Shown here: in pieces, positions 23,864 through 35,464 of the stretch
Position numbering within the stretch: position 1 is the stretch's first letter
How the letters are laid out: every line of letters begins with the position of its first letter
DNA from: Pelecanus crispus
Lineage: Eukaryota > Chordata > Aves > Pelecaniformes > Pelecanidae
Reading direction: 5' to 3'
Assembly: GCF_030463565.1 (NCBI RefSeq)
Contig: NC_134659.1
Span: 7,386,511-7,450,510 of the forward strand
Length of the DNA stretch: 64,000 nt
Notes under the pieces: model-generated
The model's input: only the letters and a program-made list of their open reading frames with translations
What the model was told of the DNA's origin: nothing
Database searches by the model: none
Program-made: the position numbers and the translations under genes

Positions 23864-26800
23864 CATGACAGAGAGATGCAGGGACGTGCCCAAGATAAAC
23901 TAGAAGACAACGTTGGCACCTAACAAGGGGCGTAAACCAGCCAGGGATGAATCTCCGCTGGGGATGAGGAGACGGTCCTGAGCCCCACACCTTCCTCGGG
24001 CAAGGGAGGAACCTCATGGGCTTCCCCAAAATGCGTGTCCTTGCAAAGGAGGGAGGGAACGGCCTTCGCTGTGTCATCCCAGCGCCTGTTGTCCACACGC
24101 GGTGTTTCTGCAGGCTGAGGACCTGGCCTGGGCACGGAGAGAAGCAGAAGAGCTGGAGAGCAGCCTCCAAGCCCGGGGCCAAGCTTGGTCAGCACCCGCC
24201 CAGCACAGCTGGGGATGCTCCAGGCTAGAGGGGGGCTTTGGTGTCTAAAAGTGCCATCAGGAGGACGGTTGTCCCCAGACTCTGTCCCTTCTGCCCCGAC
24301 CCTGAAGCTCATGTGCCAGAGGCACGTTGAGCTGAGCTGCCTCCCTGCTTTCCAGAGGAAGCCATAGCTTTTTCTCAGCAGGCTCCCAGGAACGGGCTCG
24401 CTTCCCAAACTGCAGATCGCAGAGGCAAACATAATAAAAATCAACCCCCTTGAGAAAACGCCCGCGGGCTGGACCACGACTGCTGGTCCTCATCTACGCT
24501 GCCCACGGCTCGACCTTCAGCCTGGGCGGGAAAGCGTGTCCTTGGCGAAGGAGAAGCCCGTTCCCGGTCCCGTGCGTTAGGCATTGCTCCGTGCCTCGCC
24601 AGCATTTCCAAGGCTCTGGGTAACGTTGCAAAGTCTCGGCTGTGCAGGGGCGTTCGTACAAACCACAGAGCTATGCAAACCCTCCCGGCCTCCCGCTGAG
24701 CTCTTCAGTGACATCTCCCGATCCCAGGGGAGGCGAGGCAGCTCTCTGGGATGGTTGGAGACAATCGGGAAAGCCAATGGGATGCAAAGAGGGGGAAAAG
24801 AATTCCTCCTCCCAGCAAACGAGAGAGAAACCGAAAACAGAAGACGTTTGCCCACAGAGCATCCCGCCGGAGTCCTCCCGCTGCACTTGGCGGCTCTCTT
24901 GTGTGGCTCGTTTGGTGGCAGATGCAATTAAAACAGGGCCACAAAATGTCATTTCAATCCAAGAGCCGACCCACCGGCGCTTCCCCTTGCAGAGACGTCG
25001 GAGTCGGGCACCGTGACATTGTAAAAAGTTTCTCCCGGAAGCTTTTCAGCTGAGGAGTTTGTTGGGATCGTCCTTTGCCCACAAATAACCTGGTTTGTGG
25101 CAAACGAACCCCAGCGAGCCCCGGAAGCCCCACGGGGACCTCCCTGCCCCGGTCGGTCCCGTACCGGCACCCATCCATGGTGCCTAAGGAGAGGCACCCA
25201 CCTTGGTGTCCCCCAGCAGCCTTTCCCCCCATCTCAAAGCACCCCACACATCCGCGCGCCGAGGAGGATGAGGCAGCCTGGTCTGGCTCCACACACCAAA
25301 AAAAACCAGGGCAGAGGGTTGGAGGAGACCCCCGGAGTCCTGGTCCTCAGCCCTGCTCAGCGGAGGGACCAAACTGGCACCTCCACGAACCGCCACCACC
25401 ACCACAAATATCCAAAAGATCTCAGCAAACCCCCCCTTCACGCTGCCTTCAGCTCCCAAATACCCCAAACCCCAGGAGACCAAACACCTTCCCAAGCCCT
25501 CTGCCACCGGCCAGGGAGGGTCCCAGCAATGGCTCAAGCCCCAAAACCAGCACCCCCCAAACCAGCCCGCCCGTCGCCCTCCGCACCGCCGGCACACATG
25601 GACTCATCCCTCTGCTGTTAAAATCCTTTAAATGCCAGCAGTAAAACTGGGAGAGGTACGTTGAAACTAATAAGCCTTTACAGGAGTTATGTTATGTTTA
25701 ACAATATTTAATGACTTGTTGCGTGCCAGAGGACTCACAGTCCCTATTTAGCAATAATTTACAACACGCAGCGAGCTGTGGACTGTCGAACAGGGAAAAT
25801 CTCGGCAGCTCCAGCTGCTGTGAAGGGAAAGCGTCAGGGAACGCCGCGGGATGCGGGATGCAGAGGGAGCCGTCGTGGGCATTTCGAGGGTGGGTGAGGA
25901 GGGGGCACCGCACGTTCAGACCCCCATTTGCAGAGCCAGCCCCTCGCAGGATTTGCTGCCACAAGAAGTTTGAGCCCAGGATCGCAACCCAGCCCCTATT
26001 TTTCCTGCAAATACAGTTTCCCTACCCAGGGACTGGAAAATCCAGCCGCGATTTATACCACACGCCACAAACCCGGCGCTCCTGCGGTAACACCGGGTTT
26101 TGCAACGACCCGACAACGTCGTATCAATCCTGCGACGGCTGCCAAGACACAGGGGTGACATTATATTTTTCTCATAAGCTCTTTGAAAGAAGATTGTCCA
26201 GCGATCCCAGATTTGCACCATACCTGGGATAACAAAGTACTGCCCCAGCAGCACCAATAAACCGATAGCACGCTGCATAACGGTATTTAATGGTCAGTGT
26301 TATCCTCTCGTTCCGCTACTTCATATCACGCGTCTGTGATCCGCCTGCTCCTTCCCCGCCTCTTTTCGCTGCTCCCATGCAGTTCATCCCCTGCCCTGCA
26401 GCCCCAGTACCTGCGAGTTTATTTTTTCCTGGACCTCGAGCAAGGAGCGACGCCCTGGGATGCGTTAAAAGCCGTGGTCTGCGTCATGCGGAGGGGAAAA
26501 CGGCAAATGGGGGTGTAAAACATCAGCCCTCAGCCCAGATATCTGCTCCTTTCGCCGTGCCCGATATTTAATCCCTTCTCTCTTTCACGCTGAGCCTTTG
26601 AATTGCCAAACTTGCCCCATCATTTTGCATTCAAACACCCCAAAAACTGTATAACCCCCCCTCCGCAAAGCCAAACGCCCGGCCCTGGGGAGCAGCCGAA
26701 GCGGCTCCAAAGCGGATGGATGCAGGGGAGCAAAAAGGGAGCAGAGAGGGTGAAGCAGGCAAAAAAAAAAAGCCCAGGCAATCTCTGATCTGCTCTGCCC

Positions 26801-27293
26801 CAACCCCGACGCCCGCTGCGAAAGCCAAAGCCAGGCTGCTGGGATGGGGGGACCCAAATCCAGGGATGTGGGACCAGCGGCAGGGACACGCGGGGAGCAG
26901 GATAGGACCTCCCCGGTGCTGGGAGCAAACACCTCCCACGCCAGCAGAGCCCAGCGCCTGCTCCAAGGGCGGACACGGCACCGTGGGATCCTGGATCCCG
27001 TGTCCCAGGGTCACGCTCATCCCTGCACCGACCTGCCCAGGCCTCAGCCCCAGCCTTGGGGAGGGAGCGGCTACAAATGGGTTCCGTACAGCTTGGGAAG
27101 GGGGGAAAAAACCCCAGAGGGTGCCTGAAAACTGGAAGTTTCTCCCCCTGCCTGGGATTTTGAGCTGCTCGTAGCAGTTGGGGATGAAGCTTTAAATCAA
27201 GGAAGGGCCCTGGGCATTTCCTGTGGCTGGGAGACACTGGGAGCGCTGGGAGGGGAGGAGCGGGGCTCCCCCCACGGCCCCTGCCTCGGGAAT

Positions 27294-28950
27294 GGGGGGG
27301 GGGGGGGGGCTGCTGGGCTCCGACCCACTCGGGAAAGGGACCTTGGGGCTGGGGGAATTGGGATTAGAGGGTTAACGAAGTGGCTGGGAGGACGCACGTG
27401 ACTGGCTGTGGAGTGGGGGAAGTGGGCTGGGGTGTGCGAGTGGGTGTGGGGGTGGGTGGGGGTGGGGGGGGTGCTTGGCGATCCCTCCCTTCCCACCGCC
27501 ACCATCCCCCTCCTCCCCGGCCCCCCGCACAAAATCCGCTCCCCGCCGCTGCCCCCGTTCCCTCCAACCTGCGGCATGGAGGCACCGGGCTGCCCGGCCT
27601 TCCCCCCGCCTCGCCGGGCCGGACCCCCCCCGGGGCTCCCCCGGGCTCCCACCGCCTTCACGGGCGGGCCCCCGGGCCCCCCCCGGCAGCCGCCGCCGCT
27701 CAGCCCCCGCCCGGGCCGCTGCCCGCCGGACAAGGCAGAGCCCCGGTACCGGGGGGTCGCCGGCCCGGGCCCCCTCGCCGTGGCCGTCAATGGGAAGCCC
27801 TTCTACCCGGCCGGGGCTGCAGGTACCGGGGCGAGCGGCGGGTGGAGGGGGGGAGCCGGGGCCGCCGTCCCCCTCCCCGGCCCCTTCTGCTTCTCTTTCC
27901 CCCTCCCTCCCCCCGCCCGGGGGCCTGATGCTGCCGCTGCCCTCGGTGTCTGCCGGCACCCCCAGCCCTGACACCCCCCCCGCGAGCGCCCTATCGCCCG
28001 GCTTCCCCGAGGCGGCCGCTGTCGCGATATGGCCCCGTCGGAGCGGAGGCCGCCGGGGCATCCCCCTCGACGGGAGCCGGGCCGGTGCTCCCGTGTGTCG
28101 GGCAGGCGGGACCGTGTCGCGACAGAGACCGAGGTCTCCGGGATCGTCCCCGCCCTCCCGGAGCGTGGGGAGAGGGAGAAGGGCCGGGGGCAGGGACCCG
28201 GCCCCGCGGCCGCGACGGCGGGGACCGGCCCGGGCCCGGGCGGAGGAGCGGCGGCTCCCGGCGGGGCCGAGCCCCTGACCGGGCCCGGAGAGCGGCCCCG
28301 GCCCCTCGGAGGAGGCCGGGAAGGCGCTGCCGGCCGCCACCCGCCGTGCCCGGGCCTCACCGGGCGGGACCGGCGGCAGCAACCGGTGCAGCGGCCGCAC
28401 GGACCGGCCCGCGGCTCCGCGCCCGGGCAGCGCCGGCAGCTCCGGGCCTGGGGGGCCGGGCCGCGGGGCTTGCAGGGCGCGGGGCTCGCCGGTGCACGGC
28501 TCCGGGGCTCCCGGTTCCCTGGGGCTCCCCCGTGCCCGGCTGCCGGGGCTCCCCCGTGCCCGGTTCCCCGGTGCCCGCCGGGGCTCCGCACCCCGCTCCA
28601 GGCTCCAGGACCAGGCTCTTCCCGGGGCTTCCCCATCGCTTCCACCGACCCGGGGCTTCCCCATCGCTTCCACCGGCCCAGCGACACCCGCCGCTCCCTC
28701 GCCTCGCACTTTCCCTCCCGGCCGGGACCGTCGGGGGCTCCCGGGCTCAGCCCGTCCCCCCGGGGCTCCCCGCTCCCACGGGCCTTTTACCCCCCCCCCC
28801 CCCCCGTCTTTTTTCTCCCTTCGCTTTAATATAAGAAGAAAAAGGCAGCGCCGCGGGTGTAATGGGAACCAGGTGGGGCCTGGCAAAAGCTGCCCCGCTC
28901 CCGGCCGGGGGGAACAGGTAGAAAAAGCCCCGGGGACCCCGGGCCCGTCC
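27294..28950 (+). promoter_or_regulatory. ALX3: CpG island spanning ALX3 promoter and exon 1
   Basis: A continuous block of very high GC with dense CpG covers exon 1 and the first kilobase of intron 1. It opens with a run of 16 G (27294-27309) followed by a G-rich GGGTGTGGGGGTGG tract at 27440-27475; both could form G-quadruplexes in the promoter or 5' UTR. I see no convincing TATA box within 150 bp of exon 1, as is usual for CpG-island promoters of developmental genes. Inside the island are local duplications, for example a 28-bp unit repeated at 28621-28677. Confidence 0.65.
27576..27822 (+). CDS. ALX3: ALX3 coding exon 1
   Basis: Encodes 82 residues plus one base. It is Pro/Gly/Arg-rich like the mammalian N-terminus and ends in [15 protein letters not shown], which aligns with the mammalian LNGGHFYEG region just before the exon junction. 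Donor is G|GTACCG. The start codon context (GCGGCATGG) is favourable. No upstream in-frame alternative is needed. An antisense open frame covers the same bases but is composition-driven. Confidence 0.85.
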
Positions 28951-31900
28951 CCTCCGCCACCCTTACCTGCTCCCGCCGCGGCGGGCGACGCCGCCATCCC
29001 CGGGGTGGCTTTCGGTGGCGGCTGCCGTATCTTCCCCCCGGTTCCCGGGAGCCCTTGCCGTGCCCCCATCCCTTCGCTAATGATCCCTTTGAGTTCTCCT
29101 TTCCCCTCCTGGTTAACCCAAGAATTGTACAGCTGTTCCCCAGCTGCTGGCTTCCCCAGCGCCGCCAAATCTTTCAGGGGGTGTCAGTTTAGGAAGGGGG
29201 GGTGGGGGGAATATCTATATCTTCCCTTTTTCCCATCCTCTTTGTCCCCCTGCGACGCCGTGTTTATTTAGCTACGCACCCGTATCCTGCTCCTTTCCTG
29301 CCTTCTCCTTCTTTCTGGCCATTTATTTATTTGTCTCCAAAGCCGAAACCCGCGGGTCGCTCGGAAATGCGGCGTGTTGCCTTTGAAAAGGGGGGAAAAA
29401 CCCCAAACCCGACGCATTTATCGGACCGCTTTGTGCAGCGGGAGTTTTTTAGTTCGGTCATTTTTCCTTCTTTTCAATCACGGTTGGGTTTTCTGCCTTC
29501 GCTCCGCTCCTTGGTGGGGCTTATTTTTTATCATTAAACCCCTCCCGGCCTGGCGGCTGAGCCCTTCAGAGGACAAAGCGGGGAGGAAACGGCAATTTGG
29601 CCTCATCCCTTCGCCATTACCCACCGCTGGGCACGTAGACAGGTCGGTACCGAGAGGGACGGGGAGCAATTGCCCCCCAAATCCTCCCCCCAGATAACGT
29701 TTTCCCATTAATTCAAAGCAGCTGGACCTCGGCTCTCGGCTGCGCGCCGTAACCCCCAAATTGCCTTAATTAGGAAACAACCAAAAATCAAAACTGAAAG
29801 TCCGGAAAAGGCCGCGGCAGGGGCTGGTTTGGGGGGCACGGAGCCCCGGGTTGGTCCGCAGGGATGGGGACCCCGTACCCCGCTCCACCGGGACGTACTC
29901 GTTAACGGGCTAGGAAGAAAGATCCATCCTGAAGGAGATGATTTCCCCCCGCGCTGGCCCCGTGGGCCTGATCCTGCCCTTCTGAGGGGGCCAGTGGTCT
30001 CCACCTGCAGCCAGCCCGAGCCTCAGGAGCTGGTGCTCGGGGTGGGGGTGAGACTGGGGCAAAACCCAGCATTTTCAGGTTGTCTCCTTCCCAGGTGACA
30101 CCCCTGTGTCCCCTTGGCTGCTGGGGGACCCCAAGCCACCTCCCCCAATCCACCAAGTCCCCCCCTCCGTTCTCCCTTCACCAGTTCAGCTCCTCAGGAT
30201 CCCAGCAGCGCCCGGCATCGGCTGGAGCCTCCGAGCTCCATGTGTCCCCGTGGGGGGACAAACAACCCTCCCGGGGGGCAAAGGTGACGCCCAAAACGCA
30301 CGGCCATGACTTATCTCCTTGAAGCCATTTCATGAGACCCCCCCCAGAGATGCCGCAGCAGCAAGAGGAAGGGGGGAACCCCCAAATTTCTTGCTCTGGC
30401 CCCCCCGGTCCCGTGGGAGGGTGGGGAAAGGGAGCTGTTCTTGAGCGAAAAGGCGGGGGGTATTTTTCCCTCCTTTCCAAACGGTTCCCTGCGAGTTCCA
30501 GCTACAGGGAGGTGCTGGCCCGGGGGCAGGCAGAGGCTCCCCTGGAAGCGAGCTGGGGCGCGGGACTCTGGCTGCAGCCCAGCGCTGGGGCGGGCTGGGG
30601 GGACTGGTGGAGCCCATGCCCCTGCCCCGGGCGCAGCGGAGCAGGGAGCGGGAGCAGAGGGACGAGGAGAGCTGAGCGAAGCCCTGTCTGCAAACGGATC
30701 CCGTGCTCGCCTTCTCTGTCCACCCGCCTCGCCCACCCCACATCCCTTGGCAGCAGCACCCAAGGGGGTCCCCAAGCACCCACTGCTCCGGCCAGGCTTC
30801 CCTCCCGCACCCTGGGGGAGCAGCACCAGCCCGCAGCTCCCCTGGGGAGCCGGGATTTTGCCCTCCCCGGCGCTCGATTTGAGCGCTGCGCGCTTGCACC
30901 GAGCCCCTTTCTCCTGCGACCGCACCCCCACATCCCCCCGGGGTGACCGTGCCCGGGGGCCTCGGGTCCTGCAGGGGTGGGAGGGGAGGTTTGGGGCTGC
31001 GGGCTTTTGCTTCGTTAACGCCTTTAACACCACCCCGTCGTGTGCCTCTCCCCGTGCCAGGCAGCGAGAAGGGGTGCAAAGGCGGGTACCAGGCGATGCC
31101 CACAGCCTGCCGGGCCCCCCTGAAAGCCGGGGGGGAGCTGGGGTGCCCGCTGGCAGCACCCCTGGGCAGCCTACGGGAGCACGGGGTCCCCGAGCTCCCT
31201 GAGCCCCTGGGCAAGAGCAAGAGCAAGAAGCGGAGGAACAGGACGACCTTCAGCACGTTCCAGCTGGAGGAGCTGGAGAAGGTCTTCCAGAAGACACATT
31301 ACCCCGACGTCTATGCCCGCGAGCAGCTGGCACTACGGACAGACCTGACCGAAGCCAGGGTGCAGGTACGGGCACGGCTCCCCGGCTCCCGTAGGGATGG
31401 GCACGGCCGTGCCGGGTGGTGCTGGGCAGAGCTGGGGATGCTTTTTCCTCCTCCACAGGGTGATGCTGAGTTGGAAGCTGGTTTTCCCAGGAGGATTTTG
31501 CTAAGCCCCGGAGGGGAAATCCCAGCCCAAGCACTCGCTTCACCCATCGCCACAGGGTGCGGGTACCGGTTGCCTCTCCGGTTCTCCCCTTATCCCCTGT
31601 CTGCAGGACCCAAGGGGTGGGAAGAGGCAAAATTTGGGGGGTCATTGCCAACCTCCCCTCTCAGCATCCCCTAACATGATCCTCCCTGCCCTCCATGCAT
31701 CCATCATCCCCAGCTCAGCTCCCTGAAGCTCAGGATGAGCAGCAACGGAGCTGCCATCCCCGGAGAGGGGTCCCCGGGGGCTCAGCGCAGACGGGGCTGG
31801 GGGTGGTGCATCCCAGGACGTGGGGCAGGATGAGGCCCTCCCTCGCCACCCGGCATCACGCCTGCGTCAGGCCGGCAAAGCTCCTTCCCGAGGCCTCTCC

Positions 31901-33750
31901 ATGTGGTTTGAGGCTCCCGGTGGGAAGAGGCAGCTGGAGGGGGCACCCAGCAGGGAGAAAAGCGAAGGCAGGCGGGTAACGAAGCGAGCAGGGAGCACCC
32001 ATCGGGCGCTGGGTGCCTCGAGCCACCGAGTCCTGGGTGCTGCCCTTCCCGTGGGGCAGGAGCTGGGGACAAGGCAAGGGACAGGAGCTGGGGACAAGGC
32101 GGGGACAGGAGCTGGGGACAAGGCAGGGGCAGGAGCTGGGGACAAGGCAGGGGTTGCGCGCCCTGAGCCTGCAGCCACCCAGCCGCCAGCACCCAAGCCC
32201 TGATTTGAGGTGGATTTAGATGAAATTACCTGCAAGCACGGGAGGCCTGTGGCAAGCGTCCCGGTGCCACCCCCTCCTCTCCGGGGAGATGCTGCGGGAG
32301 CCGTCGCCGCCCCAGCCGGTGGCACGGGGGGGATGCACGGGTGGCTCGTGGTGACCACGCAGGACCCAAAGAGCCTCATTCTGCAACAAAAACCTGGGGT
32401 AAATGAAGCCCAGAAGCCCAAGGGAGAGAAAAGGACCGTGCCCGGAGCAGGACTGCTTATTTCCCAAGCGGGATAACAGAGATTTCTGCTCTTGGTAGAG
32501 AAAAAAGCTGGTGCGCTCAAACAGGGCTGTGCACAAGGGCAGCTTCCTCCGTTCATCTCCAGTTTACCGGGATGCTGGGGCGTGGCGTGAGGGCTCTTTT
32601 CCTGCCGGGAAGATGAGCATGGACCCGGGCAGAGAGCTGCCCATCTCGCCCCGGGGCGGGCAGGGGTCCCTGCGCCTCAGCCCCCTCCTCCATCCCCCAG
32701 GTCTGGTTCCAGAACCGACGGGCCAAGTGGCGGAAACGGGAACGTTACGGAAAAATCCAGGAGGTGAGAGATGCCGCGGCGGCTGCCTGCCCCAGCCCTG
32801 TCCCCTGCGAGGGCAGGGGTCCCGTCCCATTGCACCCGGGGTCCCTGTGGGGTGACCCACATCACCCATTTTTTGCCCCTTCTCTCCCACGGGCCCTGCG
32901 GTTCCATGTGCCCTTGGGAAAAGCACGTGGCCCCGGGGGGGAGAGATGCAGCATCGCATTTTGGCACACACAGGACGATGCTGCTTTACGTCCCCCTCCG
33001 TCTCCAGTGGGACGATGCCCTTTGGGGCAGGTTTTGGGGTGCTCCCCCCTGAGAAACCCCCTTAGCTGTCCCATATCCAGCAGTGCTTCCTGCTCCCCTT
33101 TTTGGCAAAACTGCCTGGGGGATTTTTTTGTCCACGTTGAAAAGCGTAGAAATAATTTAAAACTCAGCTTCACGCGCATCTCCGATGCCGTACTCTTCCA
33201 CGGCTGCCCTGCACGGGAGGCAGGGAGGAAGATTTCAATCAGGATTCAACCTCCCCACCGCAGGCAATTAAAATAAAGCAAAGGCGCCCATCGCTCTGCA
33301 CCTTGCGGGTAGGTGGGATCCAAGGGGGGGGTGGCGTGGTCCCCACCCACATCTGGCCTCCCCCTCCCGCTTCGCTTTTGGCTTCTTATTTTGGCTTTTT
33401 TTTTTTTTTTTTTTTTTGGTCCTTTCTTCCAGCTGCAGAACAACCTGTGGCCAAGCTCCGGCCCCGGGAGCCCTGCGGGGCTCCTGCCCCCCGAGAGCAT
33501 CCCGTCCCCCTGCATGTCTCCGTACCCCCACGCTCACAGCAACATCGCCGGCTTCATGGGCATCCCCGCTTCTCCCAGCCCCCACCCCGGCATCAACAGC
33601 CTCTACTCCCTGCATGGCCTCCCCCCCGCAGCCCTGGGCACCCACCCCTTCGAGCCGGCACCCGAACACGACTACAAGTCGCCCACCCTGGTGCCGCTGA
33701 GGATGAAGAGCAAAGAGGCGACCGGCAGCCTGCTGAGCTGGGCTACGTGA
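27576..33750 (+). CDS. ALX3: ALX homeobox 3 (complete, four coding exons)
   Basis: Paired-class (aristaless-like) homeodomain transcription factor of neural-crest mesenchyme that acts in the nucleus. Coding exons are 27576-27822, 31061-31365, 32701-32763 and 33433-33750. All introns are GT-AG, phases join exactly (1, 0, 0), and the 310-codon frame has no internal stop. The homeodomain is at about residues 139-198, with the paired-type recognition helix [15 protein letters not shown] and Gln50. It is split by intron 2 between VQ and VWF, as in other ALX genes. A C-terminal OAR-like motif ([19 protein letters not shown]) ends the protein. ALX3 rather than ALX1 or ALX4 is supported by the C-terminus ([26 protein letters not shown]) and by STRIP1 and AHCYL1 next door. 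The start ATG has G at -3 and +4, and the N-terminus MEAPGCPAF resembles mammalian MDPEHCAPF. Oddity: exon 3 is 63 nt, where mammals have about 129 nt, so a conserved 22-residue segment is absent. Confidence 0.93.
31061..31365 (+). CDS. ALX3: ALX3 coding exon 2 (start of homeodomain)
   Basis: Acceptor CCCCGTGCCAG|GC, donor GTGCAG|GTACGG. Two leading bases complete a Gly codon from exon 1. A weakly conserved linker (about 54 residues) is followed by [13 protein letters not shown] and homeodomain helices 1 and 2 ([25 protein letters not shown]) up to TEARVQ. The homeodomain half is essentially identical to mammalian ALX3, while the linker is freely diverged, which is the pattern of a gene under purifying selection. 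Confidence 0.95.
32055..32155. repeat. Minisatellite in ALX3 intron 2
   Basis: About four units of 23-25 bp built on AGGAGCTGGGGACAAGGC. The unit length varies. It lies wholly within intron 2 and has no coding consequence. Confidence 0.8.
32701..32763 (+). CDS. ALX3: ALX3 coding exon 3 (shortened)
   Basis: Acceptor CATCCCCCAG|GTCTGG. Encodes [15 protein letters not shown] then YGKIQE, 21 codons, and ends at GAG|GTGAGA. In mammalian ALX3, ALX1 and ALX4 this exon continues for about 22 more codons (GRNPF..YDISVLPRTDSHPQ in ALX3). Nothing similar appears downstream: reading on gives an unrelated Ala/Pro-rich frame. A consensus donor (GTGAGA) sits exactly where the conserved segment would begin, and it keeps phase 0 with exon 4. 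Confidence 0.85.
33433..33750 (+). CDS. ALX3: ALX3 coding exon 4 with OAR motif
   Basis: Acceptor CTTTCTTCCAG|CTGCAG, preceded by a run of 22 T (33396-33417) that makes an unusually long polypyrimidine tract. Encodes 105 residues from LQNNLWPS to LLSWAT, then TGA. Shared with mammalian ALX3 are [10 protein letters not shown]-like, FMG.PA, HPGI, HGFPP-like and the LR.K.KE core. The last exon is intact. Confidence 0.93.
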   Translation: MQNNLWPSSGPGSPAGLLPPESIPSPCMSPYPHAHSNIAGFMGIPASPSPHPGINSLYSLHGLPPAALGTHPFEPAPEHDYKSPTLVPLRMKSKEATGSLLSWAT

Positions 33751-33784
33751 TCCCCCCCCGGGGAGGGACACGGACCGTTCACCA

Positions 33785-34315
33785 CCCCCCCCCCCCCCCC
33801 AGCACCAGGGTTTGGGAGCAGGTTGGTGGGGTCACCCTTACCCCCCCCCCCCCCCAGTGCACCCCAATCTCCGTGAGCTTCCTGCATCCCACCCCGCTCC
33901 GTCTCCCTGCTGTCACCCCCCGCCCCGGGTGAGGGGTGTCAAAGCGGGGCTGCTGGGGGGAGGGTAAAGGGTCACCCCCAAACCCAGCCTGCCCTGGCAG
34001 GGCTGGCCCTGGCTGCTCAGGACCCCAAAAGCAGCTCCTAAAATACCTGAGCCCCCCCCCAAGCACGTGCAGAGAATGGGATTTGATGGAGAGAGCCGGT
34101 GGCTTGCAGCGGGGTCACAGCCTCTTGCCCCCCCTCCCCGCTGCCTGCAGCCCCCCCGTGCCCAACCCGGGGGGCAGCAGCCGTGGGTGCGTCCGGGGAG
34201 GGGACCGTGCAGGTGGGGGGTACCAGGGGAGCACCGTGGCAGGGGCCACTGGGTTGTTTTGGGGGTAGCGCTCCTTTCCCCAGCCAAAATTTGACTGCTG
34301 ACCCCCCCCCCCCCC
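33785..34315. repeat. Poly-C tracts in ALX3 3' UTR
   Basis: Runs of 16 C (33785-33800), 15 C (33841-33855) and 14 C (34302-34315) lie downstream of the ALX3 stop codon on the sense strand. Poly-C-binding proteins recognise such runs in 3' UTRs. They are also slippage-prone and may have inexact lengths in an assembly. Confidence 0.7.
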
Positions 34316-35458
34316 ACCAGCGCAGCCAGCAATGGCAGAAATTGGGTTCTTCACGTCCCAGTCCAGCCATACTGGGAAGACCCACGCAAGCTGGGAGAGC
34401 CGCTGGTGCTCGGGGGGGGTTACTGGGGGCAGAGCAAAACCCCCAGCCACATTCAAGGAGCCCTCGAAGCCCCCCCAAAGCACCGGCAGCCCTTCCTGCT
34501 CCCCCGCGGAGGGGAAAGGGGGTTCAGGACAACCCCCCCAGCACAGTCACCAGCTCCAGCAACGCAGGGCCAGGCAATGAACCAGTATGGGGTGGGGGGG
34601 CTGCGGGGATAAAGGCACCTAAATTGAAGCCCCCATGTGGTCACCCGTAGCCGCCCCGTGCCTGTTACCCCTCGGATTGATAAGGCCGGGAGGTGCTTTA
34701 ATCCCAGCGGGTGGGACCCCCATCCCAGGTAGCACCCCGGGTGCCCCAGCTGGGGTGTCGGGGGCACAAGTGGTCAATTTGGAGGGGGTTTCCCCATTTT
34801 GGGGGCCCACAGGAAGCCTGTTAGAGGTGCTACCTGTATGGCCAGTCCTGGGTGTCTGAGGCGGGGGGGGGAACATCCGACATCCTTCCTCTGCTCCGGG
34901 GGTCCCGGGGCACACCACGAGTCCCTCCAAGCGCCCAGGTCACAGCAGCGTGTCCTGTCCCACCAGAGTGACCCCCCCCACATCAGGCAAACGGCCCAAA
35001 TCAAGTCACGAGCGGGATCTCCCCTTGCTCCCACTCACCCCAACGCCGGGAGATGCCGTCACACCCCCAAGGGCTCCCTCCTGCCAAAAAAAACCCCAGA
35101 AACTGCAATGCCGCCCTGCCCCCAGCTCCTGCTCTCCTGCACCCTGATGCTGGGGAGGGGGAACCTCGGTCGGGCACCACAGACCCCCGACCCGCCGCTC
35201 CAGCCCGATTTGGGCCAAAAACCAAGGTTTCCAGCCCAACGCAGCCCAAATTCTCCAAGACCTGTGCGGATGTTGCTCCTCACCCAGCGGACTCGGCACC
35301 CCTGGCACAGCCTGGCCGCGGCGGGGGTCCCCCGGGAGGCAGCCCACGGCCCAGCCACGCACCCGATGGGTGCCCACCCTCGCCTGGGACATCTCACGCC
35401 CTGGCTCCCGCAGCCCCCCTCCTCCTGCCAGCAGGGATTTTGTTATTCATTTATAAAC

Positions 35459-35464
35459 AATAAA
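35459..35464 (+). terminator. ALX3: Probable ALX3 poly(A) signal
   Basis: AATAAA within an AT-rich patch (TTATAAACAATAAAACAC). It is the first canonical hexamer I find after the ALX3 stop codon, which implies a 3' UTR of about 1.7 kb. An internal non-canonical site nearer the stop cannot be excluded. Confidence 0.55.

Larger units (their letters stand above)
20112..27293. other. ALX3 upstream flank, AT-richer, gene-free
   Basis: No exon is supportable. The stretch at 20.4-23.2 kb is markedly richer in A and T than its surroundings and looks mostly unique. The segment 25.6-26.6 kb also has many AT-rich motifs. Known pieces are listed separately (an ancient-repeat-like block, an alternating microsatellite, a CR1 tail, an inverted repeat). 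A T-rich run lies at 22457-22490. The rest is a candidate cis-regulatory domain for ALX3. Confidence 0.45.

Noticed and set aside
1-27000. SLC6A17 or another neighbouring gene in the left flank
   Set aside because: No transporter motif, conserved exon or in-phase splice structure was found. The gene expected from human synteny lies far from ALX3 and is probably outside the window.
27372-29168. 598-codon open frame on the minus strand across the ALX3 CpG island
   Set aside because: It is antisense to ALX3 exon 1, made of Gly/Pro/Arg/Ala low-complexity sequence, and has no domain motif. GC-rich DNA has few stop codons, so long spurious frames are expected.
30311-31256. Long minus-strand frames (about 280-310 codons) over ALX3 intron 1 and exon 2
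   Set aside because: They are shadows of the GC-rich intron and of the real homeobox exon on the other strand, with no recognisable domain.
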